Translations under genes and position numbers: made by a program
NCBI GenBank assembly: GCA_045629845.1
Contig: JAZQRZ010000006.1
Span: forward strand, 1-24,303
DNA length: 24,303 bases
Reading direction: 5' to 3'
Source of the DNA: UBA9715 sp045629845
GTDB taxonomy: Bacteria; Actinomycetota; Coriobacteriia; Coriobacteriales; Eggerthellaceae
The notes under the pieces: generated by a model
What the model saw: only the letters and a program-made list of their open reading frames with translations
What the model was told of the DNA's origin: nothing
Databases searched by the model: none
Shown: in pieces, positions 1 to 8,720 of the stretch
How positions within the stretch are numbered: position 1 is the stretch's first letter
How the letters are laid out: every line of letters starts with the position of its first letter

Positions 1-1163
1 TTATCAACAAGTAAATAGGTCGCGTTCTTAGGCAACCCAAGATCCGGGCCATTTAAGTCAACGAAGTCATGAGCCTCAATAATAACGAAACTAAGGTTCT
101 TGCAATCACCAAACGGTTTTATCGAAGAGGCCCCATTTGGATAGGGAAAGTTCCTAAATCCAACTTTCGTAAGTGCCGTGCAACCATCGAAAACCTTATC
201 TCCAATCGAACTTCTAATGATAGTGCTACTTCTTGGGTATTTAAAAGGTAATTCAATCTCTTCAAGGGCAGAACAGCCGCAGAACGCCTCGGTATTAATA
301 AACTCAAGATTGGAAAGATCTGCGTTATCAAACGTAACCTGAGCAAGAGACGAACATCCCTTAAAAGCTCGCGCTAAAATCATCCTCACCGAAGTTGGAA
401 TAGCAATCTGTTCCAGCGACGAGCACTCTTCAAATGCACCTGCTCCAATCGAGTAAATCTGAGCAGGAGCCTGAAACGGCACGGTTTTTAGGGATGAACA
501 TCCCCGAAAGGCATCGGTACCAATAGCCGTAACCGAAGCAGGAATGGTATAACCCTTCAAAGAGGAGCAGTCTTTGAAGCACTCTTTGGGTATCGAAGCC
601 AATTCTTCCCCATTGAATTCAACAGTCTCAAGCTTCGTGCAGCCCCTAAACACACCAATACCCATCTTGGTAACAGAATCGGGAAGGGTGATGCCCGTAA
701 TATCCTTGTTATCAAGGAAAGCCTCGCCAGCAATGGTGGTCACCGATAAGGTTGCCGTATAGGACCCCCCTGTTTCTAGCGTAATAACCGTTGCTTGAAA
801 GCTTTCAGGGATTACAACCTTCCCTTTCAAATCCGGACCACCCACACTAAGAACAACATCATTCCCATCAATCCATCCACCCCATTCACCAGTCGGACCC
901 CACCACATTGGGGTACCCGCTGGCTGATTTCCCGCATACGGAACATCTGAACCAATCTCGGCTTCAACCTGCAAAACCCCTGAGGTTAAGTCAAGACCAG
1001 CCTGCTCATCCCCGTCTTCTGCCTGCGCAGAAAGAGCGCCAACCGATGCCACAATCGCTAAGCAAATAGAAAACGCGGCGAGAATGAAGACAAGGCAGGC
1101 AAATGCCCGTGAAGACACCGAGCCGATAGTCGTCCTGTTATATGTGCTACGTTTTTTCATCAT
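1..1163 (-). CDS. BspA-type leucine-rich-repeat surface protein, C-terminus beyond window
   Basis: The minus-strand frame is open from ATG 1163 (or the adjacent ATG 1160) to the left edge, about 387 codons, with no stop seen. Residues 1-46 form a signal peptide: a basic start (MMKKRSTYNR), a hydrophobic core, and a likely cut after SAQA. A spacer of about 75 residues is followed by repeats of the BspA/LRR_5 kind (F.GCSSL...IP.SV..IG..AF), for example FRGCTKL, FKDCSSL, FRGCSSL, FEECSSL, FKGCSSL and FCGCSAL. Proteins of this family sit on the cell surface or are secreted, and several bind host proteins; the ligand here is unknown. The start is only 5 bases after the stop of the preceding surface-protein gene, so the two are probably co-transcribed. 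The missing C-terminus may carry a wall or membrane anchor. Confidence 0.85.
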   Translation of the reverse strand, partial: MMKKRSTYNRTTIGSVSSRAFACLVFILAAFSICLAIVASVGALSAQAEDGDEQAGLDLTSGVLQVEAEIGSDVPYAGNQPAGTPMWWGPTGEWGGWIDGNDVVLSVGGPDLKGKVVIPESFQATVITLETGGSYTATLSVTTIAGEAFLDNKDITGITLPDSVTKMGIGVFRGCTKLETVEFNGEELASIPKECFKDCSSLKGYTIPASVTAIGTDAFRGCSSLKTVPFQAPAQIYSIGAGAFEECSSLEQIAIPTSVRMILARAFKGCSSLAQVTFDNADLSNLEFINTEAFCGCSALEEIELPFKYPRSSTIIRSSIGDKVFDGCTALTKVGFRNFPYPNGASSIKPFGDCKNLSFVIIEAHDFVDLNGPDLGLPKNATYLLVD

Positions 1164-1168
1164 TTTGG

Positions 1169-4100
1169 CTATACGTCTTCAACCTCGAAATCATCAATCT
1201 CTATCGTGTCGTCACCCTGCTCGATAGCGGTACGGCGCATGGAGTACGCACCTAATAGCGCACCTGCCGCACCCACAGCCACGCCCATTACTGCCAAAAG
1301 ACCAGGAACACTATCGCCAGTCTTGGCTGCAGCACCACTTGTTGAACTGGGTGAAGGCTTGGTATTTGGATTGTCATCAGGTGTCGGCGTAGGATTATCT
1401 TCTTCGTTGCCACCATCTTCCTCGATTGGGTCAATAAGATCCGAAGACGCCTCGGGGCTGCGCGTTGTAAAGCTTCCACCCACACCCGGATGTAGGTACA
1501 GAGCAATAGGACCTTCCGACGAACCAACAACAGTCGACACTGGCTCACCTGCGGCGACGTTCAGTGAATCGTTCAACGACATCTGGATACCCGGCGACCA
1601 GATGTTGGTAAGTCGCATGATGACTTCCTTTTCATCTCGCCAGTCCTCAGGAATCGTGAACTCGACGAGATAGGAAAGAATTTCGCCTGGCAATATTTCG
1701 CCAACAGCTAATCCATCATCAGCTGCAACAGACAAATCGTCTGCGTCGGAAACCGACGAAACCCAAACAGCATCCTCTTCAGGGACCTGCACATCATCCA
1801 TCCACGGGCGCCGTGAATTAGCGGTCGTAAGAATTCGCTCTTGATCGATTGCCTGCACTGAGAATGTATCAACCAGGCGCACACCCTTGTCTGGGTCATA
1901 CATTGACACATCGAACCCGCCAATAATAAGGTTGCCATGATTGCGCACGTCAATTTGGAACTGACACGTCTTACCCGCACAAGCAAATGCGTCAAATACG
2001 CTGAACCCTTCGATTTCTGCACTAAGCGTATTGGGCACAGCAATGTAGCGCAACCGCCCAAGACTGTGATCAACGTCAGTAACCTCGGATGCAAGGAAGG
2101 TACTCGCATCTTCGGTGATATTCATAACTTCGAAGCCATCGATAGGATTCGCCAATTCGCAGAAGGGGAAATCCTCAGAGAACTTGCCGTTTATAAACTT
2201 GGAAGCCATGATTCGATAAAGCTGAACGTTAACTGGCTTGTGTACCGCCTTCGTAGGATCATCTTTATCGGGTTCGACATCGTCGCCAATATTGCCCTTG
2301 AATGTCTCGTAGTAGAAAAGATACTTACCAGTAGGACTAACGCAGAACGAATTACCCTTAAACCCGTTGTAGTCCACTCGCTCGTAATTGGTTTCAAAGC
2401 CAGGCTGCTTTTCAGTCAGCGGATTGAACTTTCCTGCATACAGATAGTAGTCGGAACTTTGAGCTGCTTCATCGGGGTCGCGATGCTTCGTAAAGAGGAA
2501 GGTACCATGCCCTGGCCAAGCTGCAATCTGCGGAAGCTCTGCGGAACTTGCAATGTTATGACGCACCACCGCATCGGCAAATGACTTACCCACAGGAATA
2601 GCGGCGGAACACACGTCATAGCCCTGCGTTTTATAGAAAAGGAACGTAACCAGCGCGTCGTAATTCTTCCCGTCACCCTCGCCAATAACCATATCCATAC
2701 TGGTTACCGAAGAATCAAGCTCAAGCGGATCAACGACAACCACAGGATCAGTTGACCCCCCTGAAGGCTGCGTGTTCATCATGAGCGAAAGCGCGCCATC
2801 TCTCACATAGCAGAAACCAAACCCGAACGAGACGGTTGCAGCATCGCTCATAAGCTGTTCGGGCTGAGCCGCCTTGCGATGTAAGAACGAGAACACGAGT
2901 GAACCGCTGGCGCCCGCTACTGCAAAACCATCACGGATGCGAGGCGCGCAAACCATATGAGACAGATTGTCGTTATACAGCTCGCTCGCCTGTTTGACCA
3001 CGCGCTGGAAGACGTTCAGGTTTTCATCAAGAAGCAACACGGTAACCGTAGGCGTTGCGAACGCGTTGTAAATACTCGTGTTATCACCCTGAGGACGCGT
3101 ACCACCTGCAATAACAAGACATGCTTCCACATGGCGGGTCCACTCAGAACCTTCGGAACGAACAGCAATATCGAAATCGTAATCAAAAATATCGATTCGC
3201 TTTAGAGCATTCGAGCCACTGCCATACTCGATTACTTTAGGCTCGCCCCATGTCTTTGTAGTAAGGTCAAACTTCGATGCCACAACGCGCGGCCTACGAA
3301 TAGTCTCGCCTGTAACGGAATAGTCAACCGTCATGATGCGGAACATATACGGGGAGCCGCTGAAGTTTACGATGCGCTGGCGTGGGTCACTGAAAACCTG
3401 GTCGTAAATGACAACATCAACACTGGGCCTAATACCATCAAATTCCCCAATGCTATGAATACCACCTAAATCGCAAACGGCACCCGTGGTCTTGCCTGCT
3501 ACCGGGTTATATGTGTATTCACCTGTCGAAGTCTCGCCAAAGCCTAGGAAAGGATCGCCAAGGAACAGATTGGCTTGAGTGGTAAGAAGAGGTGACGCGC
3601 CAGCGATTAGCGTATTGTTCCCGTCTTGAGACACGCTACCAACCACCACAGCGTTAGGAGCTGTAGCGGATGCATCACTATTATCACTTTGAGCTTCCAA
3701 ACCTAAAACCGTGCTGGCAAGTTCATCACCAAACGTAAAGGAATTCACTCCTTCACAATCAACAAACTCGGTGACCAGCGAACCATCTGCAAGCTGCTTA
3801 ACTTTAGGAATCTTATTGCGAACAACAGTTGGCAAGTCCTTCTCTTCGTCCGAAACAGAACCAACGGCCCCCGTTGAAAGCTTTACTGCTGCAGCCTCGT
3901 AAGAATGCCCCATGTCGGCCATTGTTACAGGAACTAAGCTTGAAAGAAGATCATTACCCGCCGCTGCAAGTAACTCGCCATTGTCGGTCATCATGCAATC
4001 ATGCCTGCGTAAGCCATCCTTCTGTGTACGAAGAAAACGAGCACCCGAATCATCGCCCCACATTACCGGCTCACCAACAGCAGCAGTTTCGGGTGTCGGC

Positions 4101-5974
4101 GGCGTCTTGTCTTTCCAGTTGTCGTAGAAGGGATTTTTCTCCGCGCTCCAAACGCTCACAGTCATGGTAAAGGCGATAAGCTGAAGATAAATCTCAAGCT
4201 TAAAGGAATAGCCAACGGTGAAGTGGGTGTCATCAGCGTCGTCAGACGGCTTCGCTTCGAACCACCCAATGAACATAGGAATCGTAATGCCACCACTAAC
4301 GCTAAGGCAAAGAACACCTTCGACACCAACGCCTACAGAAAGCTTAAACGACGGCTTAATAGTAAGTGCAAGCGTGCCGTTTGGAACCCACTCAATCGAA
4401 GCAATATCAACTGGGTCATCCTTCAGGCATTCTTTGGTAATGGTAAACATGCCCCCGAACATCAATTCAAGACCCACAGTAATCGTGACGTAGAACGGGA
4501 CGGGACCGACCGTAAACTTGAAGCTTAGCGAACCCCTCAAATCAGCACCGAAGCCAGCACCTGCAAAGCCGCTAAATAGCTTCTTTACCCCTTCGCCTTC
4601 GCCTGAGAATTCATCAAACTGAATGCCAAGTATGGCATTCACGATAAGATTGAGAGAAATCTTTTTAGCCCAAACATGGCCTACCTGCTGGTTATTCTTG
4701 TCTTTGTAGGGCCTGCGTTGACCCCATGTCTTAAGCGCGTCCTTTTGGTCATCAACCGTTCTTTTGAATCGCTCTTTAATAGGCTTAGTTGCCTGATCTT
4801 TCCATTCATTAGGGGAATGCAAACCTTTGTCGTCGCGGATTGCAAAGTCTTGACCGAAACTCAAGACTAAACAACCTGGCGACCAAATCAGATGAACAGG
4901 GAAATCAAAGTTAACAATGGTGACATTTACACCATTGAAGCAAGGCCAATCATTACTAGAGCTTATGGAACCAAGGCTTCGATTGTTGGAAAGGAACGGA
5001 ACAAGCGGCGACGTATACTTCGCACCCTCAAGAGGCGCCCGCCACGTATCGAATGTCGTTGTAAGCTTATGGGGCTTCGATTCATCTTTAAGAGAATACT
5101 GGAACGTTAGATCAATCGTATCCCCATTAAGGCAATCGTCGTCCCCTGACTCTAGGAAGTGACCACCGAACGAGACGGTATACCGCTTCTTTTCCTTATC
5201 GTATTTCGACTCTGAAGGTGAAAAACTCTGTGACCTCGACCTCTTAGCTTCTGCATCATAGTAGTTTGCAACAATGGTGCAGTTAGTGGGTTCGGATGGC
5301 ACGCCTTTAACGCTTGCAGTTATCCAATGTTTGATATCGTTTTCGGCGCTTCGCGTGAACTGCTGCTTGGAATAAAGAATATCCCAATCGTCAAAGCCTA
5401 ATTGCTCAACATATTGGTCGTCGTCATCCTCGAGCATGTGGGTCGCTATTATGTAGCCGTTAGCACCGATAAGATGGGAAAGACGCGAACAGAAGTCGCG
5501 CATTTTAGGACGGCAATTAGAGCCGTCCAGTTCAACCCTTGCATTGACCTGATACCAATCATTCGTCAAGTTGCCATCTTCATCACGCATTGCAATGCTG
5601 CCGATATCAAAAATAACTTTGCCTTCGTCGTCGGTTTCGCCCTCTACGAACTTGGTTTCGTCAGCGCGCGAGATAAGTTTTACCTTTGCACGAGGAACGG
5701 GCACGAAATTCTTGCTCTCATCAGTGCGGGAAACGTCAACTACATGAATACCTACCTGATCAACGCCAACAACTTGGAACTTAAACCAAGCGTCATCACT
5801 CGTTGCAGTTTGTGCAGCATATGCGATATCGGGACCAACCAGCGGAATCTTGGGGACAAGATAGCCACCTTGAACGCGTGGCAAACACTCGAAGAACCCT
5901 ACTGAAGCAATGGCTGCGGCCGTAGATGCTAGAAACGCCCTGCGAGGGATGATTGCCGTTTCGTGCTTTTCCAT
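1169..5974 (-). CDS. Very large Tat-exported, membrane-anchored surface protein (1601 aa), function unknown
   Basis: ATG 5974 is chosen because AGAAAGG lies 8 bases upstream; an upstream start at 6007 has no such site. The N-terminus MEKHETAIIPRRAFLAS plus a hydrophobic stretch is a twin-arginine signal. Residues ~60-130 resemble a prealbumin-like domain (AKVKLISRADETKF...TDDEGKVIF). Residues ~430-620 are rich in alternating hydrophobic, glycine-containing strands (GADLRGSLSFKFTVG, LSVGVGVEGVLCLSVSGG). Residues ~650-1350 have the look of beta-propeller blades, for example SPTGKYLFYYE. A CARDB-like beta domain (FQIDVRNHGNLIIGGFDV) comes next, then a Pro/Thr/Ser linker. KTGD plus a hydrophobic helix and RR resemble a degenerate sortase signal, but a roughly 20-residue acidic tail follows. 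Domain calls are by eye. It lies between a two-helix membrane protein and a BspA-type protein in a sigma-factor cassette. I do not recognise a named family. Confidence 0.85.
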   Translation of the reverse strand: MEKHETAIIPRRAFLASTAAAIASVGFFECLPRVQGGYLVPKIPLVGPDIAYAAQTATSDDAWFKFQVVGVDQVGIHVVDVSRTDESKNFVPVPRAKVKLISRADETKFVEGETDDEGKVIFDIGSIAMRDEDGNLTNDWYQVNARVELDGSNCRPKMRDFCSRLSHLIGANGYIIATHMLEDDDDQYVEQLGFDDWDILYSKQQFTRSAENDIKHWITASVKGVPSEPTNCTIVANYYDAEAKRSRSQSFSPSESKYDKEKKRYTVSFGGHFLESGDDDCLNGDTIDLTFQYSLKDESKPHKLTTTFDTWRAPLEGAKYTSPLVPFLSNNRSLGSISSSNDWPCFNGVNVTIVNFDFPVHLIWSPGCLVLSFGQDFAIRDDKGLHSPNEWKDQATKPIKERFKRTVDDQKDALKTWGQRRPYKDKNNQQVGHVWAKKISLNLIVNAILGIQFDEFSGEGEGVKKLFSGFAGAGFGADLRGSLSFKFTVGPVPFYVTITVGLELMFGGMFTITKECLKDDPVDIASIEWVPNGTLALTIKPSFKLSVGVGVEGVLCLSVSGGITIPMFIGWFEAKPSDDADDTHFTVGYSFKLEIYLQLIAFTMTVSVWSAEKNPFYDNWKDKTPPTPETAAVGEPVMWGDDSGARFLRTQKDGLRRHDCMMTDNGELLAAAGNDLLSSLVPVTMADMGHSYEAAAVKLSTGAVGSVSDEEKDLPTVVRNKIPKVKQLADGSLVTEFVDCEGVNSFTFGDELASTVLGLEAQSDNSDASATAPNAVVVGSVSQDGNNTLIAGASPLLTTQANLFLGDPFLGFGETSTGEYTYNPVAGKTTGAVCDLGGIHSIGEFDGIRPSVDVVIYDQVFSDPRQRIVNFSGSPYMFRIMTVDYSVTGETIRRPRVVASKFDLTTKTWGEPKVIEYGSGSNALKRIDIFDYDFDIAVRSEGSEWTRHVEACLVIAGGTRPQGDNTSIYNAFATPTVTVLLLDENLNVFQRVVKQASELYNDNLSHMVCAPRIRDGFAVAGASGSLVFSFLHRKAAQPEQLMSDAATVSFGFGFCYVRDGALSLMMNTQPSGGSTDPVVVVDPLELDSSVTSMDMVIGEGDGKNYDALVTFLFYKTQGYDVCSAAIPVGKSFADAVVRHNIASSAELPQIAAWPGHGTFLFTKHRDPDEAAQSSDYYLYAGKFNPLTEKQPGFETNYERVDYNGFKGNSFCVSPTGKYLFYYETFKGNIGDDVEPDKDDPTKAVHKPVNVQLYRIMASKFINGKFSEDFPFCELANPIDGFEVMNITEDASTFLASEVTDVDHSLGRLRYIAVPNTLSAEIEGFSVFDAFACAGKTCQFQIDVRNHGNLIIGGFDVSMYDPDKGVRLVDTFSVQAIDQERILTTANSRRPWMDDVQVPEEDAVWVSSVSDADDLSVAADDGLAVGEILPGEILSYLVEFTIPEDWRDEKEVIMRLTNIWSPGIQMSLNDSLNVAAGEPVSTVVGSSEGPIALYLHPGVGGSFTTRSPEASSDLIDPIEEDGGNEEDNPTPTPDDNPNTKPSPSSTSGAAAKTGDSVPGLLAVMGVAVGAAGALLGAYSMRRTAIEQGDDTIEIDDFEVEDV

Positions 5975-6022
5975 GTGTAAGGCCTTTCTGATAGCAATAC
6001 AAATCAAGTGCTTACTACTGCG

Positions 6023-6400
6023 CTATTGGTCACTTCTTTCTAAGGATTCGTCATCGAGACTTGTGGTGTAACAAGAAGCCGCTTCTCCCATGTCTCGCTC
6101 TTCAGCAGATCGGCGCCGCAACATAACAAAGACAGTAATCAGCACTGCTAAAGCAAACGACACCACACCCACCAGCACATAGCCGCCCACGCTTGAACCA
6201 AACATCGAAGCGGCACCAAAAAGTGTTTCGCTCGAGGATGAAAATTCAGGCAAACTGCCCGCAACAGTTAAACCCGCCAAATCAAGCAAAGGAAGGACTG
6301 TAAGAAATACAACGATGGCAAGCGTTCTATCATCGCGCTTGCGACGCAGCTTTTTGGAACGATTTTGAACTGCCGCGACCCGCTCATCAACGCTTCTCAT
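6023..6400 (-). CDS. Small two-helix membrane protein (125 aa), possible signalling or anti-sigma partner
   Basis: The start is ATG 6400, 7 bases after a near-perfect AAAGGAGG. An apparent earlier ATG at 6418 lies within that ribosome site and can be dismissed. The N-terminal 24 residues are strongly charged (NRSKKLRRKRDDR), which predicts a cytosolic N-terminus. A first transmembrane helix spans ~27-47, a serine/glycine-rich loop (EFSSSSETLFG) is outside, and a second helix covers ~73-94. A basic, then acidic, tail returns to the cytosol. No zinc anti-sigma motif (HxxxCxxC) is present, so an anti-sigma role is inferred only from position after a sigma factor and a PrsW-type protease. It is 48 bases upstream of the large Tat-exported protein. 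It could equally be a secretion or anchoring accessory for that protein. Confidence 0.75.
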   Translation of the reverse strand: MRSVDERVAAVQNRSKKLRRKRDDRTLAIVVFLTVLPLLDLAGLTVAGSLPEFSSSSETLFGAASMFGSSVGGYVLVGVVSFALAVLITVFVMLRRRSAEERDMGEAASCYTTSLDDESLERSDQ

Positions 6401-6521
6401 TTCAGGTCCTCCTTTCATGAATCAAATGTCCGCACACTACTAAGATGCGAAAGGAAGCAAAAATCCTTACTCTTTTTTGAAAATAATTTAAAAGCGATAA
6501 AAATAGGCGCTGAACTGCTTA

Positions 6522-7154
6522 CTATTTCGCGCCTTGTTCGCGATAACGACGTACCGCAAGAATAGTGACAAGAGTTGCGAGTGGCAAAACAATAGCAGCA
6601 ATGAAAGCTGACCCACCCGCAGCTACAAGCAAATTAAACAACCCGTGATAAGTAACCGCCAAGCAAAGCAAACCAAAGGTGCCAGCCGCGCGGAACCAAG
6701 GATAATTCCAAGCTCGCGTAAGGCCAAAGCCCACAACGACACCGCAAACGACATGCATCATCGCTGTACTTACACCACGCAGCAAAAGGATCAAAGGATC
6801 AGAAAAGCCATTTTCACCCAAATAAAAAGCGCTTTCCATCGTGGCGAACCCCACCGCAACAACAATAAAAGCTAGATCGATATCCTTTACATCTGGCACA
6901 AAAACGACAAGATAAAAAAGCAAAGGCAGAAGCTTCATAAACTCCTCCACCATGGGGGAAATCCCGACAGCTGTCCGCACTGCATCAATCCCGATAAGCT
7001 GAGCAATGAACGAACTGATATAAGCCGAACCCAAACAGGCAATCATGCCAACAAGCAGTCCCGCTATTACAACGCGCGGCCGACCACGCACGCAAAAGAA
7101 ACAAGCGGCAAGCGGGGCAGCAATCAGTATGAATATGTTTTCGATATACATCAT
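6522..7154 (-). CDS. prsW: PrsW-family intramembrane protease
   Basis: A 210-residue protein with about seven hydrophobic segments. It carries the family's catalytic-type motifs: PMVEEFMK (E70, E71), FATMESAFY (E107), a conserved His in AMMHVVCGVVVGFGL (H134), and TYHGLFN (H170, N174). In Bacillus subtilis PrsW makes the first cut in the anti-sigma factor RsiW, releasing an ECF sigma factor; related proteins share the fold with CPBP/Rce1 proteases. ATG 7154 overlaps the stop of the preceding gene as ATGA, which argues for translational coupling and against the earlier in-frame ATG at 7178. Placement two genes after an ECF sigma gene supports a role in regulated proteolysis, but the substrate is unknown. 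The two-helix protein downstream is one candidate. Confidence 0.85.
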   Translation of the reverse strand: MMYIENIFILIAAPLAACFFCVRGRPRVVIAGLLVGMIACLGSAYISSFIAQLIGIDAVRTAVGISPMVEEFMKLLPLLFYLVVFVPDVKDIDLAFIVVAVGFATMESAFYLGENGFSDPLILLLRGVSTAMMHVVCGVVVGFGLTRAWNYPWFRAAGTFGLLCLAVTYHGLFNLLVAAGGSAFIAAIVLPLATLVTILAVRRYREQGAK

Positions 7155-7810
7155 GAAGCAGACCGCCTCATCGCGCATATCAAGATTGCCACATACGATA
7201 TCGTCAGAACAAAGCTCATAGCAATGTAGGGATTCATACTGGCAATAGGACCTGGCACTAGAAGGCTTGAAGAAAGCCAGAGCACCTGCTCAACAGCAAC
7301 AAATGTAAGAATGGCCACATGGAACGGGCGATTATACGCAAGGCCGTCTTCGACTGATTCCTTTCCCGATTGCTCACCTGACCCAGCAGCAATACCCCGC
7401 ACAGCAAAGAATCCAATTGCCGCAAGAAGACTGTTATCAGCAATGTTTAGAAGCGGGCTTCCGCTTGTCGCAATGTAGTAAACGCAGCAAACAGCACATA
7501 TGACCACTGGAAGCCAAGCAATGTATATAGGCGCACTTACTGCGCGACGCTGATCGCTATCTAACTCAAGCATGAGCAGAAATACGTAGCCAGCAAGCCA
7601 ACCAAGATCAGCGATATAGGAATAGATTGGCGTTTCTCCGAACACCAGCAAATAGCCAAACCAGTAGGCATTTCCTAAAAGCATGCAGCTAAAAAAGCAG
7701 GTCACCATAAGCCATGTTGTGCTGCGGGTAGAAAAAGCTCTAAGGACCGAAATGGTAAAACAAACAACAAGAGCAAGAAGCTGAATAGCATCAGATATGC
7801 TCTCAATCAT
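7151..7810 (-). CDS. Multi-pass membrane protein, possible sensor (219 aa)
   Basis: ATG 7810 overlaps the sigma gene by 8 bases and sits 9 bases after AGGAGG, so start and coupling are well supported. The protein is almost wholly membrane: roughly six to seven hydrophobic segments with short loops and one longer hydrophilic loop (SGEQSGKESVEDGLAYNR) near residues 145-165. No kinase, cyclase or other enzymatic domain follows. The layout resembles the stand-alone sensing half of 7TM signal transducers, but no family is recognised with confidence. Between a sigma factor and a PrsW-type protease, with overlaps on both sides, it may sense the envelope state or hold the sigma factor or its regulator at the membrane. 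That function is inference only. Confidence 0.75.
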   Translation of the reverse strand: MIESISDAIQLLALVVCFTISVLRAFSTRSTTWLMVTCFFSCMLLGNAYWFGYLLVFGETPIYSYIADLGWLAGYVFLLMLELDSDQRRAVSAPIYIAWLPVVICAVCCVYYIATSGSPLLNIADNSLLAAIGFFAVRGIAAGSGEQSGKESVEDGLAYNRPFHVAILTFVAVEQVLWLSSSLLVPGPIASMNPYIAMSFVLTISYVAILICAMRRSAS

Positions 7811-8351
7811 AAGACACACCCTCCTCTTCGAGTAGTGGTCTCATGGCACGCTTACCGCGCTGCACTAGGTTATCTACCTGCTTGCGCGTCTTTCGCATAA
7901 CCGCACCAGCTTCGTCGTAGCTCATGTCTTCAATATAAACTAGGTATAAAGCCTCGCGGCAATCAACAGGAATCTTTTCTAGAGCCCGATACAGCACCTG
8001 CGCACGCTCGTCGCTTAAGATGTCATCTTCGATTCGTTCGCCACTTCCTGGTTCTACCGCCAAATCATCAACACTCATAAACCTGCTGCTTAAATAAATG
8101 TGACGCAAAGCAAGATTACGAGCAACCTTATACAGATACGGCTTGAAACCATCTTTGCGCAGTCGTGGTCGTTTAACCAACATACGCGAAAACGCTTCAA
8201 TCATTAAATCTTCTGCGGTATCGAGTTCATGAACATAACCGTTGATGTAAAGAGTAAGAACGTCACCATAGCGCTCCATTAAGGGACGCAATGCAGCTTG
8301 ATCGCCTTTAAGCAGTTTATCGAACAGAGCCTCGTCGTCCTTGTGCCTCAT
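7803..8351 (-). CDS. ECF-type RNA polymerase sigma factor
   Basis: A 182-residue protein with sigma-70 region 2 (LMERYGDVLTLYINGYVHELDTAEDL continuing to IEAFSRML; the DTAEDLMIEAF part is the -10 recognition helix area). An acidic linker follows, then region 4 (YIEDMSYDEAGAVMRKTRKQVDNLV), a helix-turn-helix that reads the -35 element. This size and two-domain layout are typical of the extracytoplasmic-function class. ATG 8351 is preferred: the frame stays open to a TTG at 8390, but the domain starts just after 8351 and neither site has a strong ribosome signal. It heads a leftward cassette whose next two genes overlap it in turn. It probably directs transcription of the cassette and its surface proteins. 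Confidence 0.88.
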   Translation of the reverse strand: MRHKDDEALFDKLLKGDQAALRPLMERYGDVLTLYINGYVHELDTAEDLMIEAFSRMLVKRPRLRKDGFKPYLYKVARNLALRHIYLSSRFMSVDDLAVEPGSGERIEDDILSDERAQVLYRALEKIPVDCREALYLVYIEDMSYDEAGAVMRKTRKQVDNLVQRGKRAMRPLLEEEGVSYD

Positions 8352-8439
8352 CTGTCTGCATCCATACACGTCTCGAGCGTGGATCCCCAATGAGCGACCT
8401 TGGGATTCTATCCGTCCATCTGATATCTAGGACCAATTT

Positions 8440-8469
8440 AGTATACATTCGCAAGAAACGAGCTGTCCC
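8440..8469 (-). promoter_or_regulatory. Candidate promoter of the sigma-factor cassette
   Basis: Reading leftward, GGGACA (8469-8464) is followed 18 bases later by TATACT (8445-8440), a -10 that matches the vegetative consensus at five of six positions. It would give a leader of about 80 bases before the sigma gene start at 8351. The -35 is only a 4/6 match, so a non-vegetative promoter is also possible. Confidence 0.4.
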
Positions 8470-8524
8470 AAAAATGTGACAAATAAAAATGAATGGGCTC
8501 GAGTCCCTTCAGCCAGAAAGCAAT

Positions 8525-8551
8525 AAGGGTCAGGAACATGTCCTGACCCTT
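8525..8551 (-). terminator. Terminator hairpin after tRNA-Leu
   Basis: A perfect 11-bp inverted repeat (AAGGGTCAGGA, 5-base loop, TCCTGACCCTT). It lies 10 bases beyond the 3' end of the leftward tRNA-Leu, so it most likely ends that transcript. The T-run on the minus strand is interrupted (TTATTGCTTT), while the plus strand has TTTTAATTT. It could work in both directions. Confidence 0.7.
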
Positions 8552-8561
8552 TTAATTTACG

Positions 8562-8646
8562 TGGTAGGAGCGGAGGGACTCGAACCCTCATATCCGAAGA
8601 TGGCGGATTTTAAGTCCGCTGCGTCTGCCAATTCCGCCACGCTCCC
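8562..8646 (-). tRNA. tRNA-Leu (anticodon UAA), CCA encoded
   Basis: On the minus strand the acceptor arm GGGAGCG (5', from 8646) pairs with CGCTCCT (G-U at the first pair), followed by A and an encoded CCA ending at 8562. The anticodon arm is GCGGA-CTTAAAA-TCCGC, with anticodon TAA. A variable arm (CATCTTCGGATATG area) gives the class II shape of leucine tRNAs, and the T-arm is GAGGGTTCGAGTCCCTC. The length is 85 bases. It lies downstream of the ppx/gppA-type gene on the same strand, with 74 bases between. Confidence 0.96.
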
Positions 8647-8720
8647 ACGGCTGGTACTTTAACACAAGACGGCGGCGTACAGTAAAGCCTTAGCATTCAT
8701 CCACCGAATCGTAATCAGCG

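Noticed and set aside
1206..1673. 155-residue plus-strand open frame inside the giant surface-protein gene
   Set aside because: It is antisense to a clearly coding frame, low in complexity (Pro/Ser/Val) from the Pro/Thr linker codons, and has no ribosome site or family resemblance. Other long plus-strand frames over 1937-2584 and 5402-5905 are rejected for the same reason.
6401..6521. Possible promoter or weak hairpin (AAGGA/TCCTT) between prsW and the two-helix gene
   Set aside because: The stem is only 5 bp, and no convincing -35/-10 or ECF-type motif could be placed, so it is not listed as a feature.
8490..8515. T-arm-like fragment (GGGCTCGAGTCCC) near tRNA-Leu, a possible attachment-site remnant
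   Set aside because: Only the T-loop-like core is present, with no acceptor pairing or CCA, and CTCGAG is self-complementary by itself; there is no integrase or matching repeat.
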